From positions 1-64,000 of the forward strand of contig NZ_JAPHAV010000004.1 in assembly GCF_026241335.1 (NCBI RefSeq): DNA of 64,000 bases, read 5' to 3'. The notes beneath the pieces were generated by a model that was not told the DNA's origin, did no database searches, and saw only the letters and a list, made by a program, of their open reading frames with translations. Below are positions 55,925 to 63,954 of this stretch, in pieces. Source of the DNA: Ochrobactrum chromiisoli (GTDB lineage: Bacteria; Pseudomonadota; Alphaproteobacteria; Rhizobiales; Rhizobiaceae). Within the stretch, counting starts at the first letter, position 1, and the number at the start of each line of letters is the position of its first letter. Made by a program: the position numbers and the translations under genes.

Positions 55925-56389
55925 TCAGCCCGCTTTTGTGAAAGCCTCACGCCATTCATCCGGTATGCGACGCGGATGACCCTGCTTGGTAATCATCACT
56001 GCTTCAACTTTTGCTTCCGAAAGCAGACGGTCGCCACAGGTAATCTTCTGCGCCATGATCACACGCGCGCCGCGGATTTCATGCACACGGGTTTCAATCA
56101 GAATGAGATCATCCATCTTTGCAGGCGATTTGTAATCGATCTCCATGCGACGAACGACCCAGACCATTTCTTCACCCAAGGCGCCTTCAGCAAGTTCGAT
56201 GTGATGCACATCCTGAAGACGCAGAAAATCAGTGCGGCCGCGCTCATAAAATTCAAGATAGCGGCCATGATACACAAAGCCGGAAAAATCCGTATCCGCA
56301 TAATAGATACGCGCATAGAGATGATGCACCCCATCCTTTAATGCGCCTGAAACTGATTGTGCTGCTGCCTGATCGATTGTGTGCGTCAT
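55925..56389 (-). CDS. ybgC: Tol-Pal associated acyl-CoA thioesterase YbgC
   Basis: A 154-aa hot-dog fold thioesterase. The catalytic Asp is in [29 protein letters not shown] and conserved [19 protein letters not shown] follows. Its start overlaps the ruvB stop by four bases, so it is translationally coupled. It acts on acyl-CoA or acyl-ACP linked to envelope lipid metabolism. Confidence 0.93.
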   Translation of the reverse strand: MTHTIDQAAAQSVSGALKDGVHHLYARIYYADTDFSGFVYHGRYLEFYERGRTDFLRLQDVHHIELAEGALGEEMVWVVRRMEIDYKSPAKMDDLILIETRVHEIRGARVIMAQKITCGDRLLSEAKVEAVMITKQGHPRRIPDEWREAFTKAG

Positions 56390-57429
56390 TCGTCTTCCAT
56401 GAAAAGGCCAAACTGCGACTGCTGTGCCACTTCCGCAGGGGCAGCAAGTCCCATATGCTGCCAGGCAAGCGCCGTGAGAACACGCCCGCGCGGCGTGCGC
56501 TGCAAAAAGCCCTGCTGAATCATATAGGGTTCGATAATATCTTCAATGGCATCGCGCGGTTCGGATAGTCCGGCCGCAATGGTTTCGATCCCGACTGGTC
56601 CGCCGCCAAAATTTCGCGCGATCATATCAAGATAGCGCCGATCCAGCTGATCAAACCCGCGATTATCGACCTCAAGCCGCGAAAGCGCTTCATCGGCGAT
56701 CTTGCGATCAATGACATCGGCACCGGCAACCAGCGCGAAATCACGAACACGCCGCAACAAACGGCCCGCAATACGCGGTGTGCCGCGCGAACGGCGTGCC
56801 ACTTCCAGCGCGCCATCGGGCGAAATACCCATCTGCATGATGCGCGCACCGCGCCGCACAATATATTCGAGTTCTTCAACCGTATAGAAATTCAGCCTGA
56901 CAGGAATACCAAAGCGATCGCGCAAAGGCGTCGTCAAAAGCCCCAGACGCGTTGTCGCTGCAACCAGCGTGAATTTCGCAAGATCGATCTTCACCGAACG
57001 CGCTGCCGGACCTTCACCAATAATGAGATCAAGCTGAAAATCTTCCATTGCCGGATAGAGAATTTCTTCAACAGCCGGGCTGAGACGGTGAATTTCGTCG
57101 ATAAACAGCACATCACGATCTTCGAGATTGGTCAGAAGCGCTGCAAGATCACCAGCCTTGGCAATCACCGGACCAGAGGTCGAGCGGAAATTGACGCCCA
57201 GTTCTTTGGCCATAATCTGCGCGAGCGTGGTTTTTCCCAGTCCCGGAGGACCGACGAAAAGCACGTGATCGAGTGCTTCGCCGCGCACTTTGGCGGCTTC
57301 AATAAAGACTTTGAGATTGGCGCGCGCTTGCGCCTGCCCCACAAAATCATCCAGCGTTTGCGGGCGCAAAGTTGTATCGGCATCTTCGCCGCGCAGATCA
57401 GCATCGATAAGGGGATTGCGGTCGCTCAT
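56386..57429 (-). CDS. ruvB: Holliday junction branch migration helicase RuvB
   Basis: A 347-aa AAA+ helicase. Walker [12 protein letters not shown], Walker [13 protein letters not shown], and RuvB-specific [26 protein letters not shown] sensor motifs, with a C-terminal DNA-binding domain ([19 protein letters not shown]). Start ATG 57429 (MSDRNPLID); the frame extends to 57462. It forms the RuvABC resolvasome with its neighbours. Confidence 0.96.
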   Translation of the reverse strand: MSDRNPLIDADLRGEDADTTLRPQTLDDFVGQAQARANLKVFIEAAKVRGEALDHVLFVGPPGLGKTTLAQIMAKELGVNFRSTSGPVIAKAGDLAALLTNLEDRDVLFIDEIHRLSPAVEEILYPAMEDFQLDLIIGEGPAARSVKIDLAKFTLVAATTRLGLLTTPLRDRFGIPVRLNFYTVEELEYIVRRGARIMQMGISPDGALEVARRSRGTPRIAGRLLRRVRDFALVAGADVIDRKIADEALSRLEVDNRGFDQLDRRYLDMIARNFGGGPVGIETIAAGLSEPRDAIEDIIEPYMIQQGFLQRTPRGRVLTALAWQHMGLAAPAEVAQQSQFGLFMEDE

Positions 57430-57469
57430 GCCATCCCTCTCGCATGAACATTCAGCGCACACAAGTAGC

Positions 57470-58087
57470 TCACCGCGACAACTCCTTCAGACCGAGGCGA
57501 ATAAGTTTGGCCGAATCGGCATCCTGACCGGCTTCTTTTAGCGCCGCAGCCACAGCATTGGCCGCCTGATCACGGGAATAACCGAGATTGGATAGCGCCG
57601 AGACAGCATCGCTGACCGGCGCCGAGGCAACACCTGAGCCAAGTTCCTGTTTGAGACCGATTGTTCCGCTGGCTTCCCCTGCAAAGGCCGGTGCTTTGTT
57701 CTTCAGCTCGGTGACAATCCGCTCGGCTACTTTTTTGCCAACGCCCGGCGCACGCGAAACCATGGCAATGTCTCTCAAAGCAATCGCATTGGCAAGTTCG
57801 GAAGGGGTCAGTGTTCCAAGCACAGCAAGCGCCACCTTCGCACCCACGCCCTGCACATTCTGCAACAGACGGAACCATTCGCGCTCAAGCTGCGACCCGA
57901 AACCATAAAGGCGGATCATGTCCTCACGTACATAAGTCTCGATCAAGAGAACCGCAGCTTCCCCTACCCCGCCAAGGTTACCAAGCGTGCGCGCCGAACA
58001 AAAAGCGACATAGCCAACGCCATGCACGTCGATAACCGCATGATCATCTGCAATTTCATCGATCACACCCTTGAGCTTGCCGATCAT
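57470..58087 (-). CDS. ruvA: Holliday junction binding protein RuvA
   Basis: A 205-aa protein. OB-fold N-terminus ([26 protein letters not shown]), two HhH motifs ([35 protein letters not shown]), and a C-terminal domain ([21 protein letters not shown]) that binds RuvB. Confidence 0.96.
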   Translation of the reverse strand: MIGKLKGVIDEIADDHAVIDVHGVGYVAFCSARTLGNLGGVGEAAVLLIETYVREDMIRLYGFGSQLEREWFRLLQNVQGVGAKVALAVLGTLTPSELANAIALRDIAMVSRAPGVGKKVAERIVTELKNKAPAFAGEASGTIGLKQELGSGVASAPVSDAVSALSNLGYSRDQAANAVAAALKEAGQDADSAKLIRLGLKELSR

Positions 58088-58099
58088 TGGATACCTACC

Positions 58100-58145
58100 C
58101 CGCTATAAGCGCATCGCGAAAAATGTAGAACGGTCTTCGCAATAA
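58100..58145. repeat. short extragenic palindromic sequence
   Basis: GCGCATCGCGAAAAATGTAG...CTTCGCAATAAGATGCGC: ends GCGCATC/GATGCGC are inverted. It lies in the 66-base ruvA-ruvC gap and resembles a degenerate copy of the AGAGCA...GGAAAA repeats. Confidence 0.4.
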
Positions 58146-58153
58146 GATGCGCG

Positions 58154-58672
58154 TTAACTCAAAAGCGCCTGCATTCTGCGAGCGCTGACAATGCTCTGAC
58201 GATGATGCGCATGGCAAATGGCAATGGCAAGCGCATCGGCAGCGTCACTCGTATCGAACGTTGCGCGCGGCATCAGAACTTTCACCATCATATGGATTTG
58301 CTGCTTTTCGCCATGGCCAACGCCAATGACCGCCTTCTTGACGGCATTGGGCGCATATTCTGCCACCGGCAGTCCCGCCTGCGCAGGGGCCAGAAGTGCA
58401 ATACCGCGTGCCTGCCCGAGCTTAAGCGTGGCAGTTGCATCCTTATTGACGAATGTATGCTCAACCGCCGCTTCATGCGGGACAAAGTCATGCAGGACTT
58501 TGGACAGCCCTTCATGAAGCTGACAAAGCCGTGAAGCGAGATCCAGCTCGGCATTCGACGTCACGGTGCCGGAACCGATAAAATGCAGGGAATTGCCAAG
58601 CGATTCGACGACGCCCCAGCCGGTACGGCGAAGCCCCGGATCAATACCAATGATGCGAATCGTTTCTTTCAT
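58154..58672 (-). CDS. ruvC: crossover junction endodeoxyribonuclease RuvC
   Basis: A 172-aa Holliday junction resolvase. The acidic active site appears as GIDPG (Asp), EHTFVNKD (Glu) and DASDAAD-type ending [17 protein letters not shown] (Asp). Start ATG 58672; the nine bases just before it belong to an inverted repeat (58673-58703). Confidence 0.95.
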   Translation of the reverse strand: MKETIRIIGIDPGLRRTGWGVVESLGNSLHFIGSGTVTSNAELDLASRLCQLHEGLSKVLHDFVPHEAAVEHTFVNKDATATLKLGQARGIALLAPAQAGLPVAEYAPNAVKKAVIGVGHGEKQQIHMMVKVLMPRATFDTSDAADALAIAICHAHHRQSIVSARRMQALLS

Positions 58673-58703
58673 AAGTGAACCCTATCCTCAGACAGGTTCA
58701 CTT
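58673..58703 (-). promoter_or_regulatory. perfect inverted repeat abutting the ruvC start codon
   Basis: AAGTGAACC (58673-58681) and GGTTCACTT (58695-58703), nine-base arms with 13 bases between. The inner arm touches the ATG and the loop holds the purine-rich GAGGATAGGG, the only plausible ribosome site. It could be an operator or an RNA hairpin affecting ruvC translation. Confidence 0.45.
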
Positions 58704-58799
58704 GACAGCACAAAAGTGAACAAAAGAGAAACATACGCAAGCCAACAGGCCACCTCTCATATCCAAAAAAAATGGACACACTATATTTTGACCAATTTA

Positions 58800-58829
58800 T
58801 TGGGCATTACAAATTTAGATTAATATTAT
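58800..58829 (+). promoter_or_regulatory. candidate promoter of the lasso-peptide operon
   Basis: TTGGGC (58800-58805), 18 bases, TATTAT (58824-58829), inside very AT-rich DNA 53 bases before the precursor start. An alternative -35 (TTGACC, 58788) has no well-spaced partner. Weak support. Confidence 0.3.
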
Positions 58830-58881
58830 AAATTACTTATGCAACTTATCTTTGAAGCTAATAAATATTAGGAGAATAATT

Positions 58882-59028
58882 ATGAATTTCTCTAAATTTT
58901 TTAGATTTATATCGGCAAAACAACATCAAGACTCTGTTGATTATATAGATGCAAAAAAAGCAACAAAAGGCGGCGGTGGATTTAGGTCTGAATCACCTCA
59001 GCTTTGGGATGATGGATTGAGTCAGTGA
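58882..59028 (+). CDS. lasso peptide precursor (A gene)
   Basis: A 48-aa precursor. It has an optimal ribosome site (AGGAGAATAATT) and precedes the maturation genes by 18 bases. Leader: 29 residues (MNFSKFFRFISAK...YIDAKKATK). Thr28 is at position -2 from the predicted cleavage, the conserved leader residue of lasso precursors. Core: GGGGFRSESPQLWDDGLSQ. A Gly1-Glu8 isopeptide bond would give an eight-residue ring (the only acidic residue at position 7, 8 or 9 is Glu8), with an 11-residue tail. Hand-summed monoisotopic mass is about 1973.9 Da for the lasso form (1991.9 linear). There is no cysteine, so class II. The leader lacks an obvious YxxP motif. Confidence 0.85.
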   Translation: MNFSKFFRFISAKQHQDSVDYIDAKKATKGGGGFRSESPQLWDDGLSQ

Positions 59029-59046
59029 ATGAATGATTAGGCAGAC

Positions 59047-60732
59047 ATGAGTGAGAATTCATGTCTGTCGAATTTTCAAGATAAATCTGGTGATGCGGTG
59101 CTCTCTATTTCAAACGACGATGCATTCGTATCGTCTGGTTTTTTTAAATATTTAAAGCATAAAGATTCTTCATCCTCTTGTGAAGAAAATCTATTCCTTT
59201 ATTCTTTCTCCCCCATATTAAATGAAATGGTTCTTTATGGGCACCGCGGAGAATTCCACATCAAGCCAACCGGAGGAGAAGTTAATGTCGAGAGACCACT
59301 CTGGTGCGCGCATGATATATTCTTTTTCTATAATAAAAATCAGTGGCTAATCTCGGATGATATGACCGCGATGTCAGCTATGCAGGCCAAGCTCAAATCG
59401 AATCCTGGCTTCATCGCGAACTATCTATCATCAACTGAGTTTGCCACAGATCAAACGCCCTTTACCGGAATAGGCTGTGTTATGCCCGGAACCACAGCCA
59501 TTCTTCATTCAAACGGGCAAATAACGTATAAACTCATCTGCGGTGAGACGTCTCAACTTGATAGCAATGAAATCCCTGAAACTCTCATTGAGCACATCAA
59601 CAGCGCTGGCGGGCCAAACAGACCGTTCATTCTGGAACTGTCAGGAGGTCTTGATTCTTCAGGTGTTTTCTACGCTGCCCTGACACAGCCACGAACGGCT
59701 GAACAACTATATCCGGTTACCTATTACGACCCCAATATATCGAATTCTTCCGATGTGGTTGCCGCTCAGGCGCTTTGCGGCAAGCATGGCGTTAATCTTC
59801 ACCTGATACCAATCCGTTCGGACGGCATATTCACCGATCTGTTCACCGGACCTGCTTACAAACCAAAGCGCCCATCTCTATGGCTGCTTCATTCGGCTTC
59901 GCAACGAGACCTGATCGATTATGCTCAGTCTTTGCCGACTGACTGCATGATTTTAAACGGGCACGGTGGCGACCACATATTTCTGGCAAATCCTGTGGCA
60001 AGTGCCGTCATTGATCATCTTTGGAAGAAACACCCCAATATTACCAAAGCTTTTGAAACGGCGCGCAAACTTACCGTTTTGAACCAAAAATCATGGTTGC
60101 GGCTTGCTCGTGAGAGCTTATCAGACTGCCAGGCACGGCTGTATTTCCATATCTACGGCGCGGCCAATATTGGTTCCTCTCAAGATAAAAAAGCAATATT
60201 CAATAGCGAACTGTATAGAATTGCGTTTAATGAGCAAAAACGCGTTAACAGCATTTTCCAAAATCAATCCGTATCGAGTGATTGGATACGGCATCGCCGA
60301 TCACTCATGGCAGCGGTCCATCATGGCGCGGCAGACCGTCTAACAGACATCCGATACCAGACTGTCTATCCATACCTTAATGAAACGCTGATCCGTTGGG
60401 CGGAAAACAGGTCGGACAGCTCAACCTTTTCTTATGAACTCAATAGATTGCCGCAAAGAGAAAGCTTCCACCGTCGTTTCGGCGCCACGAGTTTCATGCG
60501 TAAGGGAAAAGGAGATATCAGCGGTATTGTCCAGCGTATGATCCGTGCGGAAAGTGAACACATCGTTGAGTTGATACTCAATGGCGAAGCAGCCAAATGT
60601 GGCTTTATCAATAAAGCGAATGTGCTTGACGATATTCGCAGATGCCAATTGGGCGGCGAATTCATTTCGCCGTCAACGCTGCTGCTTTTGTCGCTCGAAC
60701 TTTATTACAAATGCTGGAAAAGCGAAATGTAA
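59047..60732 (+). CDS. lasso peptide macrolactam synthetase (C protein, asparagine synthetase-like)
   Basis: A 561-aa ATP-dependent cyclase that adenylates the Glu8 side chain and joins it to Gly1. The N-terminal half (residues 1-170) resembles the glutaminase-like domain of asparagine synthetase B but lacks an N-terminal Cys2, as lasso cyclases do. The synthetase domain starts at about residue 190 with the PP-loop ELSGGLDSSGVFYAAL (SGGLDSS at 199-205), followed by LNGHGGDHIF and the HRR...R-rich C-terminal region. Its stop overlaps the next gene by one base (TAATG). GC is lower than in the flanking ruv genes. The family is clear from the motif and the gene order; the exact product is inference. 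Confidence 0.87.
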   Translation: MSENSCLSNFQDKSGDAVLSISNDDAFVSSGFFKYLKHKDSSSSCEENLFLYSFSPILNEMVLYGHRGEFHIKPTGGEVNVERPLWCAHDIFFFYNKNQWLISDDMTAMSAMQAKLKSNPGFIANYLSSTEFATDQTPFTGIGCVMPGTTAILHSNGQITYKLICGETSQLDSNEIPETLIEHINSAGGPNRPFILELSGGLDSSGVFYAALTQPRTAEQLYPVTYYDPNISNSSDVVAAQALCGKHGVNLHLIPIRSDGIFTDLFTGPAYKPKRPSLWLLHSASQRDLIDYAQSLPTDCMILNGHGGDHIFLANPVASAVIDHLWKKHPNITKAFETARKLTVLNQKSWLRLARESLSDCQARLYFHIYGAANIGSSQDKKAIFNSELYRIAFNEQKRVNSIFQNQSVSSDWIRHRRSLMAAVHHGAADRLTDIRYQTVYPYLNETLIRWAENRSDSSTFSYELNRLPQRESFHRRFGATSFMRKGKGDISGIVQRMIRAESEHIVELILNGEAAKCGFINKANVLDDIRRCQLGGEFISPSTLLLLSLELYYKCWKSEM

Positions 60733-61397
60733 TGGGCATCACATTCAGGGATTATTACCATCCATGCTTCACAAGAGACGGCGGTGTCATTTTTGACAGT
60801 AAGAATGACCAATATATACTGCTCTCGGATGAGGAAACGACAATCATTCAGGCTGCGCTATTGAATCCTGAATTCAATGATGCATTGTCACCCAAACTTG
60901 AAACACTGATTGCGCCGTCAGTGACCGGTGAAAGAGAGCCTGTCGCCTCTCAGATAGCCAGAGGCATGAATGATTATTCATGGCGCTACCTGCCAGAAAA
61001 CCCAACCGCCTATGTCTCGGGACGCGCCAAACCTCGTTTGATTCTATGGGTTTATTTGATCCAGATCCTGATAAAGCGACGCGGAATTGTTGGAGCGGTA
61101 AATTTTATCACGCGCCACAGGTGGTTGTTCCGAAAATGGCTTCCTATTCTGGATATAAACGCGTTTTCCGACGACATAATGGTGGCGTCTCGACTTTCGC
61201 CATTCCGCTTTGAATGTCTTGAATTTGCAATCGCAGTGCGATGCTATGCACTGGTGCGGTCTATAGCAAATACCCGATTGTATCTTGGCATACAGCGTTT
61301 CCCGTTCGTCGCACATGCCTGGGTTGAGCATAACGAAAAACCAATCGGCGACGATCAAAACCTTCGCAATCGCGCCGCTGTCATTTTCCAGATTTAG
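60732..61397 (+). CDS. lasso peptide leader peptidase with RRE domain (B protein)
   Basis: A 221-aa fusion. Residues 1-85 form a PqqD-like leader-recognition domain (FTRDGGVIFDSKNDQYILLSDEE). The C-terminal transglutaminase-like cysteine protease has Cys162 in FECLEFA, His195 in PFVAHAWVE, and Asp207/Asp208 in IGDD, the Cys-His-Asp triad of lasso B proteins. The 33-residue Cys-His spacing is normal for the class. It removes the 29-residue leader after Lys29. ATG 60732 shares a base with the C stop, so translation is coupled. The longer frame to 60642 would overlap C and is rejected. Confidence 0.87.
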   Translation: MGITFRDYYHPCFTRDGGVIFDSKNDQYILLSDEETTIIQAALLNPEFNDALSPKLETLIAPSVTGEREPVASQIARGMNDYSWRYLPENPTAYVSGRAKPRLILWVYLIQILIKRRGIVGAVNFITRHRWLFRKWLPILDINAFSDDIMVASRLSPFRFECLEFAIAVRCYALVRSIANTRLYLGIQRFPFVAHAWVEHNEKPIGDDQNLRNRAAVIFQI

Positions 61398-61398
61398 A

Positions 61399-61426
61399 GA
61401 GACCTTTGTGCGCCCAACACGGTCTC
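61399..61426 (+). terminator. possible hairpin after the lasso operon
   Basis: GAGACC (61399) and GGTCTC (61421) pair around 16 bases, without a T-run. Weak, and merges into the extragenic repeat. Confidence 0.3.
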
Positions 61427-61435
61427 GGCGCTCTC

Positions 61436-61545
61436 AAGTACGACGCGGAAAGGCGGGTTCCCGCTACGTTTCAAGAACGACATGCGTGAGAACAAGAAGA
61501 TAGAGCGAGCCTATTGGGCACGATTAAGCGCGGCACGCTCTAAGA
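61436..61545. repeat. extragenic repeat copy
   Basis: Contains GAACGACATGCGTGAGAACAAG and AGATAGAGCGAGCCTATTGG...CGGCACGCTCTA, matching the second half of the copy at 32936 and part of the one at 33438. It marks the right edge of the lasso insertion. Confidence 0.6.
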
Positions 61546-62067
61546 TGCGCCGAAAGCCGTCTTCAGCAAAACGATTTGATCCGATACGGGATTGCCATGG
61601 GGTGCGCTTTGCAATGAAACAACTTCACCGTAAACATTGCGGTCCATGCGGCGCACACGCGCCTGAAGGCGCATTGAGCGTTCGATGAGTTCAATGAAGG
61701 CGAACGGCAATTCGTTCCAGCCCGGCGCAATATCACCGGCAGACGGCGTATCAAGACGCACCTTTGCCTTTTCGGCTTCGACCTGTTTGCGGGACATTTC
61801 GCCATTGCGCGCGGCACGCTGCAACAAGAGCCACGAAGCCACCTGCATGAGCCGTGTGGTCAGGCGCATCGATTCGGCTGCATAAAGGGTTGCAGCAACG
61901 CGCGAAAGACTGCGCGCTTCTTCACGGCCCTCCCCGTCGAGATAGCTCGCGGCTTCCTCAACCATATCCATGCCTTCACTGTAAATCGGCTTAAAGGAAT
62001 CCGAGAAAACCATGCGCTCGGCGAGGCTGATCATATTACCCGGCATCTGTCCCTGTTCGCTAATCAC
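61540..62067 (-). CDS. rcdA: RcdA-like protease adaptor (DUF1465)
   Basis: A 175-aa helical protein. MDMVEEAASYLDGEGREEARSLSR, LYAAESMRLTTRLMQVASWLLLQRA and GEMSRKQVEAEKAKVRL match the DUF1465 family, whose Caulobacter member RcdA helps deliver CtrA to ClpXP. Such proteins control the cell cycle in Rhizobiales. Start GTG 62067 follows AAGGTGG. It lies directly beyond the lasso locus on the opposite strand; the family assignment is from memory of the sequence pattern. Confidence 0.8.
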   Translation of the reverse strand: MISEQGQMPGNMISLAERMVFSDSFKPIYSEGMDMVEEAASYLDGEGREEARSLSRVAATLYAAESMRLTTRLMQVASWLLLQRAARNGEMSRKQVEAEKAKVRLDTPSAGDIAPGWNELPFAFIELIERSMRLQARVRRMDRNVYGEVVSLQSAPHGNPVSDQIVLLKTAFGAS

Positions 62068-62320
62068 TGCTCTGCCACCTTACATGAACGCGTTCACGTC
62101 CATTTTGTTGCTCGCATACCGCCAAGGTATGCAAATGAATTATTTGAACTGCTGTTCGACCATGGGGAGAGCGAAGACGGAACAGGCAGTTTTCATGAGT
62201 CCACGATAAACTGCACCTTCATGCACCGTCGCGCAAGAATATGTTTAACGAAAGGTTAAAAATTTGGGGAGGATTTTCAGGAATGGTAAATGGCTGCGGC
62301 TGCAAACTGGCAAAAAGGCA

Positions 62321-62420
62321 TAAAAAAAGAGCCGCAAAGGCGGCTCTCAGGAGTTTAACAGGGAGGCGTCAAACAGAGTGGCTAAACCACTCGGTAAGAA
62401 TCCAGCCGAACTGGATATGA
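62321..62420 (-). ncRNA. candidate small RNA downstream of opgC
   Basis: On the minus strand: hairpin ATCCAG/CTGGAT (62400-62416), hairpin GAGTGG/CCACTC (62376-62392), an unpaired pyrimidine stretch GACGCCTCCCTG (62360-62371), then a terminator GAGCCGC/GCGGCTC with seven T (62322-62346). A second terminator (62483-62510) already ends opgC, so this unit probably has its own promoter. No promoter could be defined. The remainder of 62068-62320 holds nothing seen. Confidence 0.4.
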
Positions 62421-62482
62421 ACTATTTAACGGTATTAAGATTAATGAATGGTTAACATCGTGTGTTTCAGGCCCGACAGACA

Positions 62483-62511
62483 TAAAAGCCGCCCGGAGGC
62501 GGCTTTTAAAA
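62483..62511 (-). terminator. intrinsic terminator after opgC
   Basis: AAAAGCCGCC TCCG GGCGGCTTTT hairpin with flanking T on the minus strand. Confidence 0.75.
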
Positions 62512-62520
62512 TCCGTATTT

Positions 62521-63762
62521 TTAAGCCTGCTGCAATGCGGGCTTGGGGCTTGAAACAACCGGAGCCTTTGCACCCTCGGCAGAAACTGGCTTAAGTGCAG
62601 GCTTCTTGCCCCAGCCAATGGTCGGCAGCCATTCAAGATAATAAGCCAAAGCGAACTGCATCACGACACCGGTTGCAATCAGCAACGTGTCATATGGAAA
62701 GCCGCCCGGATTAACGAGCTTCATTACCTGTGCAACCATCGCCAAAAGAGTCCCGGCAATAAACACAGGCAGCGAATGCTTGCCCAGAATGGCCAGCGGG
62801 TTTTGTGGTGACGTACGCGCAATGCTGTTAAGCGTCGGCACAACCGCGATCAGATAGGCCATCGCCAGCACATGCAAAAGACGGGGCGCCGAAAGGAACG
62901 TCTTGTCGAAACCGGTCAGCACCGCAGGCATGCCCATTGAGGCATCAATACCCCAAAGCGGAAGACGAACCCATGCAAGCGACAGCACCAGATAGCCAAC
63001 AGCAGCTGCAATCAATGCAGGATGTGCCGGAATTTTATCGCCGCGACGCACATACATGACGCCGGCAATACCGATGGCAAACAGAAACTGCCACGATAGT
63101 GGATTGAGGAACCAGACACCCGGCGTTGGATAATTCACTGGCGCGACATGATAAAGACCCGACAGCAACCACACCATGCCCGACACACCAAGCATCAGCG
63201 ACAGGCTGATACGCGCAAGCAGCAGCAGCAGCGGCGTCAGCAGAAGCACGACCGCATACATCGACAAAATGTTGTTATAGCCAAGCTGATGGCCGAGTGT
63301 GACAAGGCCAAGAAGCGCCTCGACCGGCTGTTTGACCAGCGGTCCGATATTGATCTGTGTGAGAAGCTCACGATGCTTGAGGAAAATGGCAGCGGAAGCA
63401 AAAATACCCACCGTCGCAAGCGTGGTCATAATATGCGCTGTATAAAGAACACAGGCACGGCGCCACATTTTCAGTGTCAGAACCAGACGGTTGCCCGGTG
63501 CAAACTTGGAACCATAGGCCAATGCAACGGCCATACCTGAAATCAGAACAAAAGCTTCGGCAGAATCAGAAAAGCCAAGATTCTTATGCGTGAAGTGCTC
63601 ATAAATCGTACCGGGCACATGATTGATGAAAATGGTAAGCAGAGCCAAAGCACGAAACACATCAATGCGTGTATCGCGGACTTTTGGCACTATTTTCGCC
63701 GTTTCATTCGTCATTTCGTCTGCCTGCTGTTTGTTTTCTGTCTGCAATAGCGCAACACTCAT
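62521..63762 (-). CDS. opgC: OpgC-family glucan acyltransferase membrane protein
   Basis: A 413-aa inner-membrane protein with about ten helices. The N-terminal RDTRIDVFRALALLTIFINHVPGTIYEHFTHKNLGFSDSAEAFVLISG carries the conserved Asp/His of the OpgC/acyltransferase-3 type. Repeated hydrophobic helices follow, with a Pro/Lys-rich tail (APVVSSPKPALQQA). Family members succinylate periplasmic glucans; in Brucella an OpgC modifies cyclic beta-glucan. Start ATG/GTG region 63762; an internal ATG at residue 17 is an alternative. Confidence 0.87.
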   Translation of the reverse strand: MSVALLQTENKQQADEMTNETAKIVPKVRDTRIDVFRALALLTIFINHVPGTIYEHFTHKNLGFSDSAEAFVLISGMAVALAYGSKFAPGNRLVLTLKMWRRACVLYTAHIMTTLATVGIFASAAIFLKHRELLTQINIGPLVKQPVEALLGLVTLGHQLGYNNILSMYAVVLLLTPLLLLLARISLSLMLGVSGMVWLLSGLYHVAPVNYPTPGVWFLNPLSWQFLFAIGIAGVMYVRRGDKIPAHPALIAAAVGYLVLSLAWVRLPLWGIDASMGMPAVLTGFDKTFLSAPRLLHVLAMAYLIAVVPTLNSIARTSPQNPLAILGKHSLPVFIAGTLLAMVAQVMKLVNPGGFPYDTLLIATGVVMQFALAYYLEWLPTIGWGKKPALKPVSAEGAKAPVVSSPKPALQQA

Positions 63763-63954
63763 TGCCGCCTATATAGCTGTTAATTCGGGCAGAACCCGGT
63801 TGGTTCCAATCAACTTTCGTTCCAGTGGATAACATTATGCCAGCACCCGGACAGCGCATGTCGGACAAGGCTGAGTCCGCCTAAAGGGGCTGTTCAACGA
63901 ACGCCTCTTACTTTATGCCCGAATTCCATCAACATTTTTCGCTAGGTTTGGTTT

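Noticed and set aside
60642..60731. Upstream extension of the lasso B gene
   Set aside because: Overlaps the C gene by 90 bases without a ribosome site; the ATG at 60732 gives the TAATG junction and the normal domain start.
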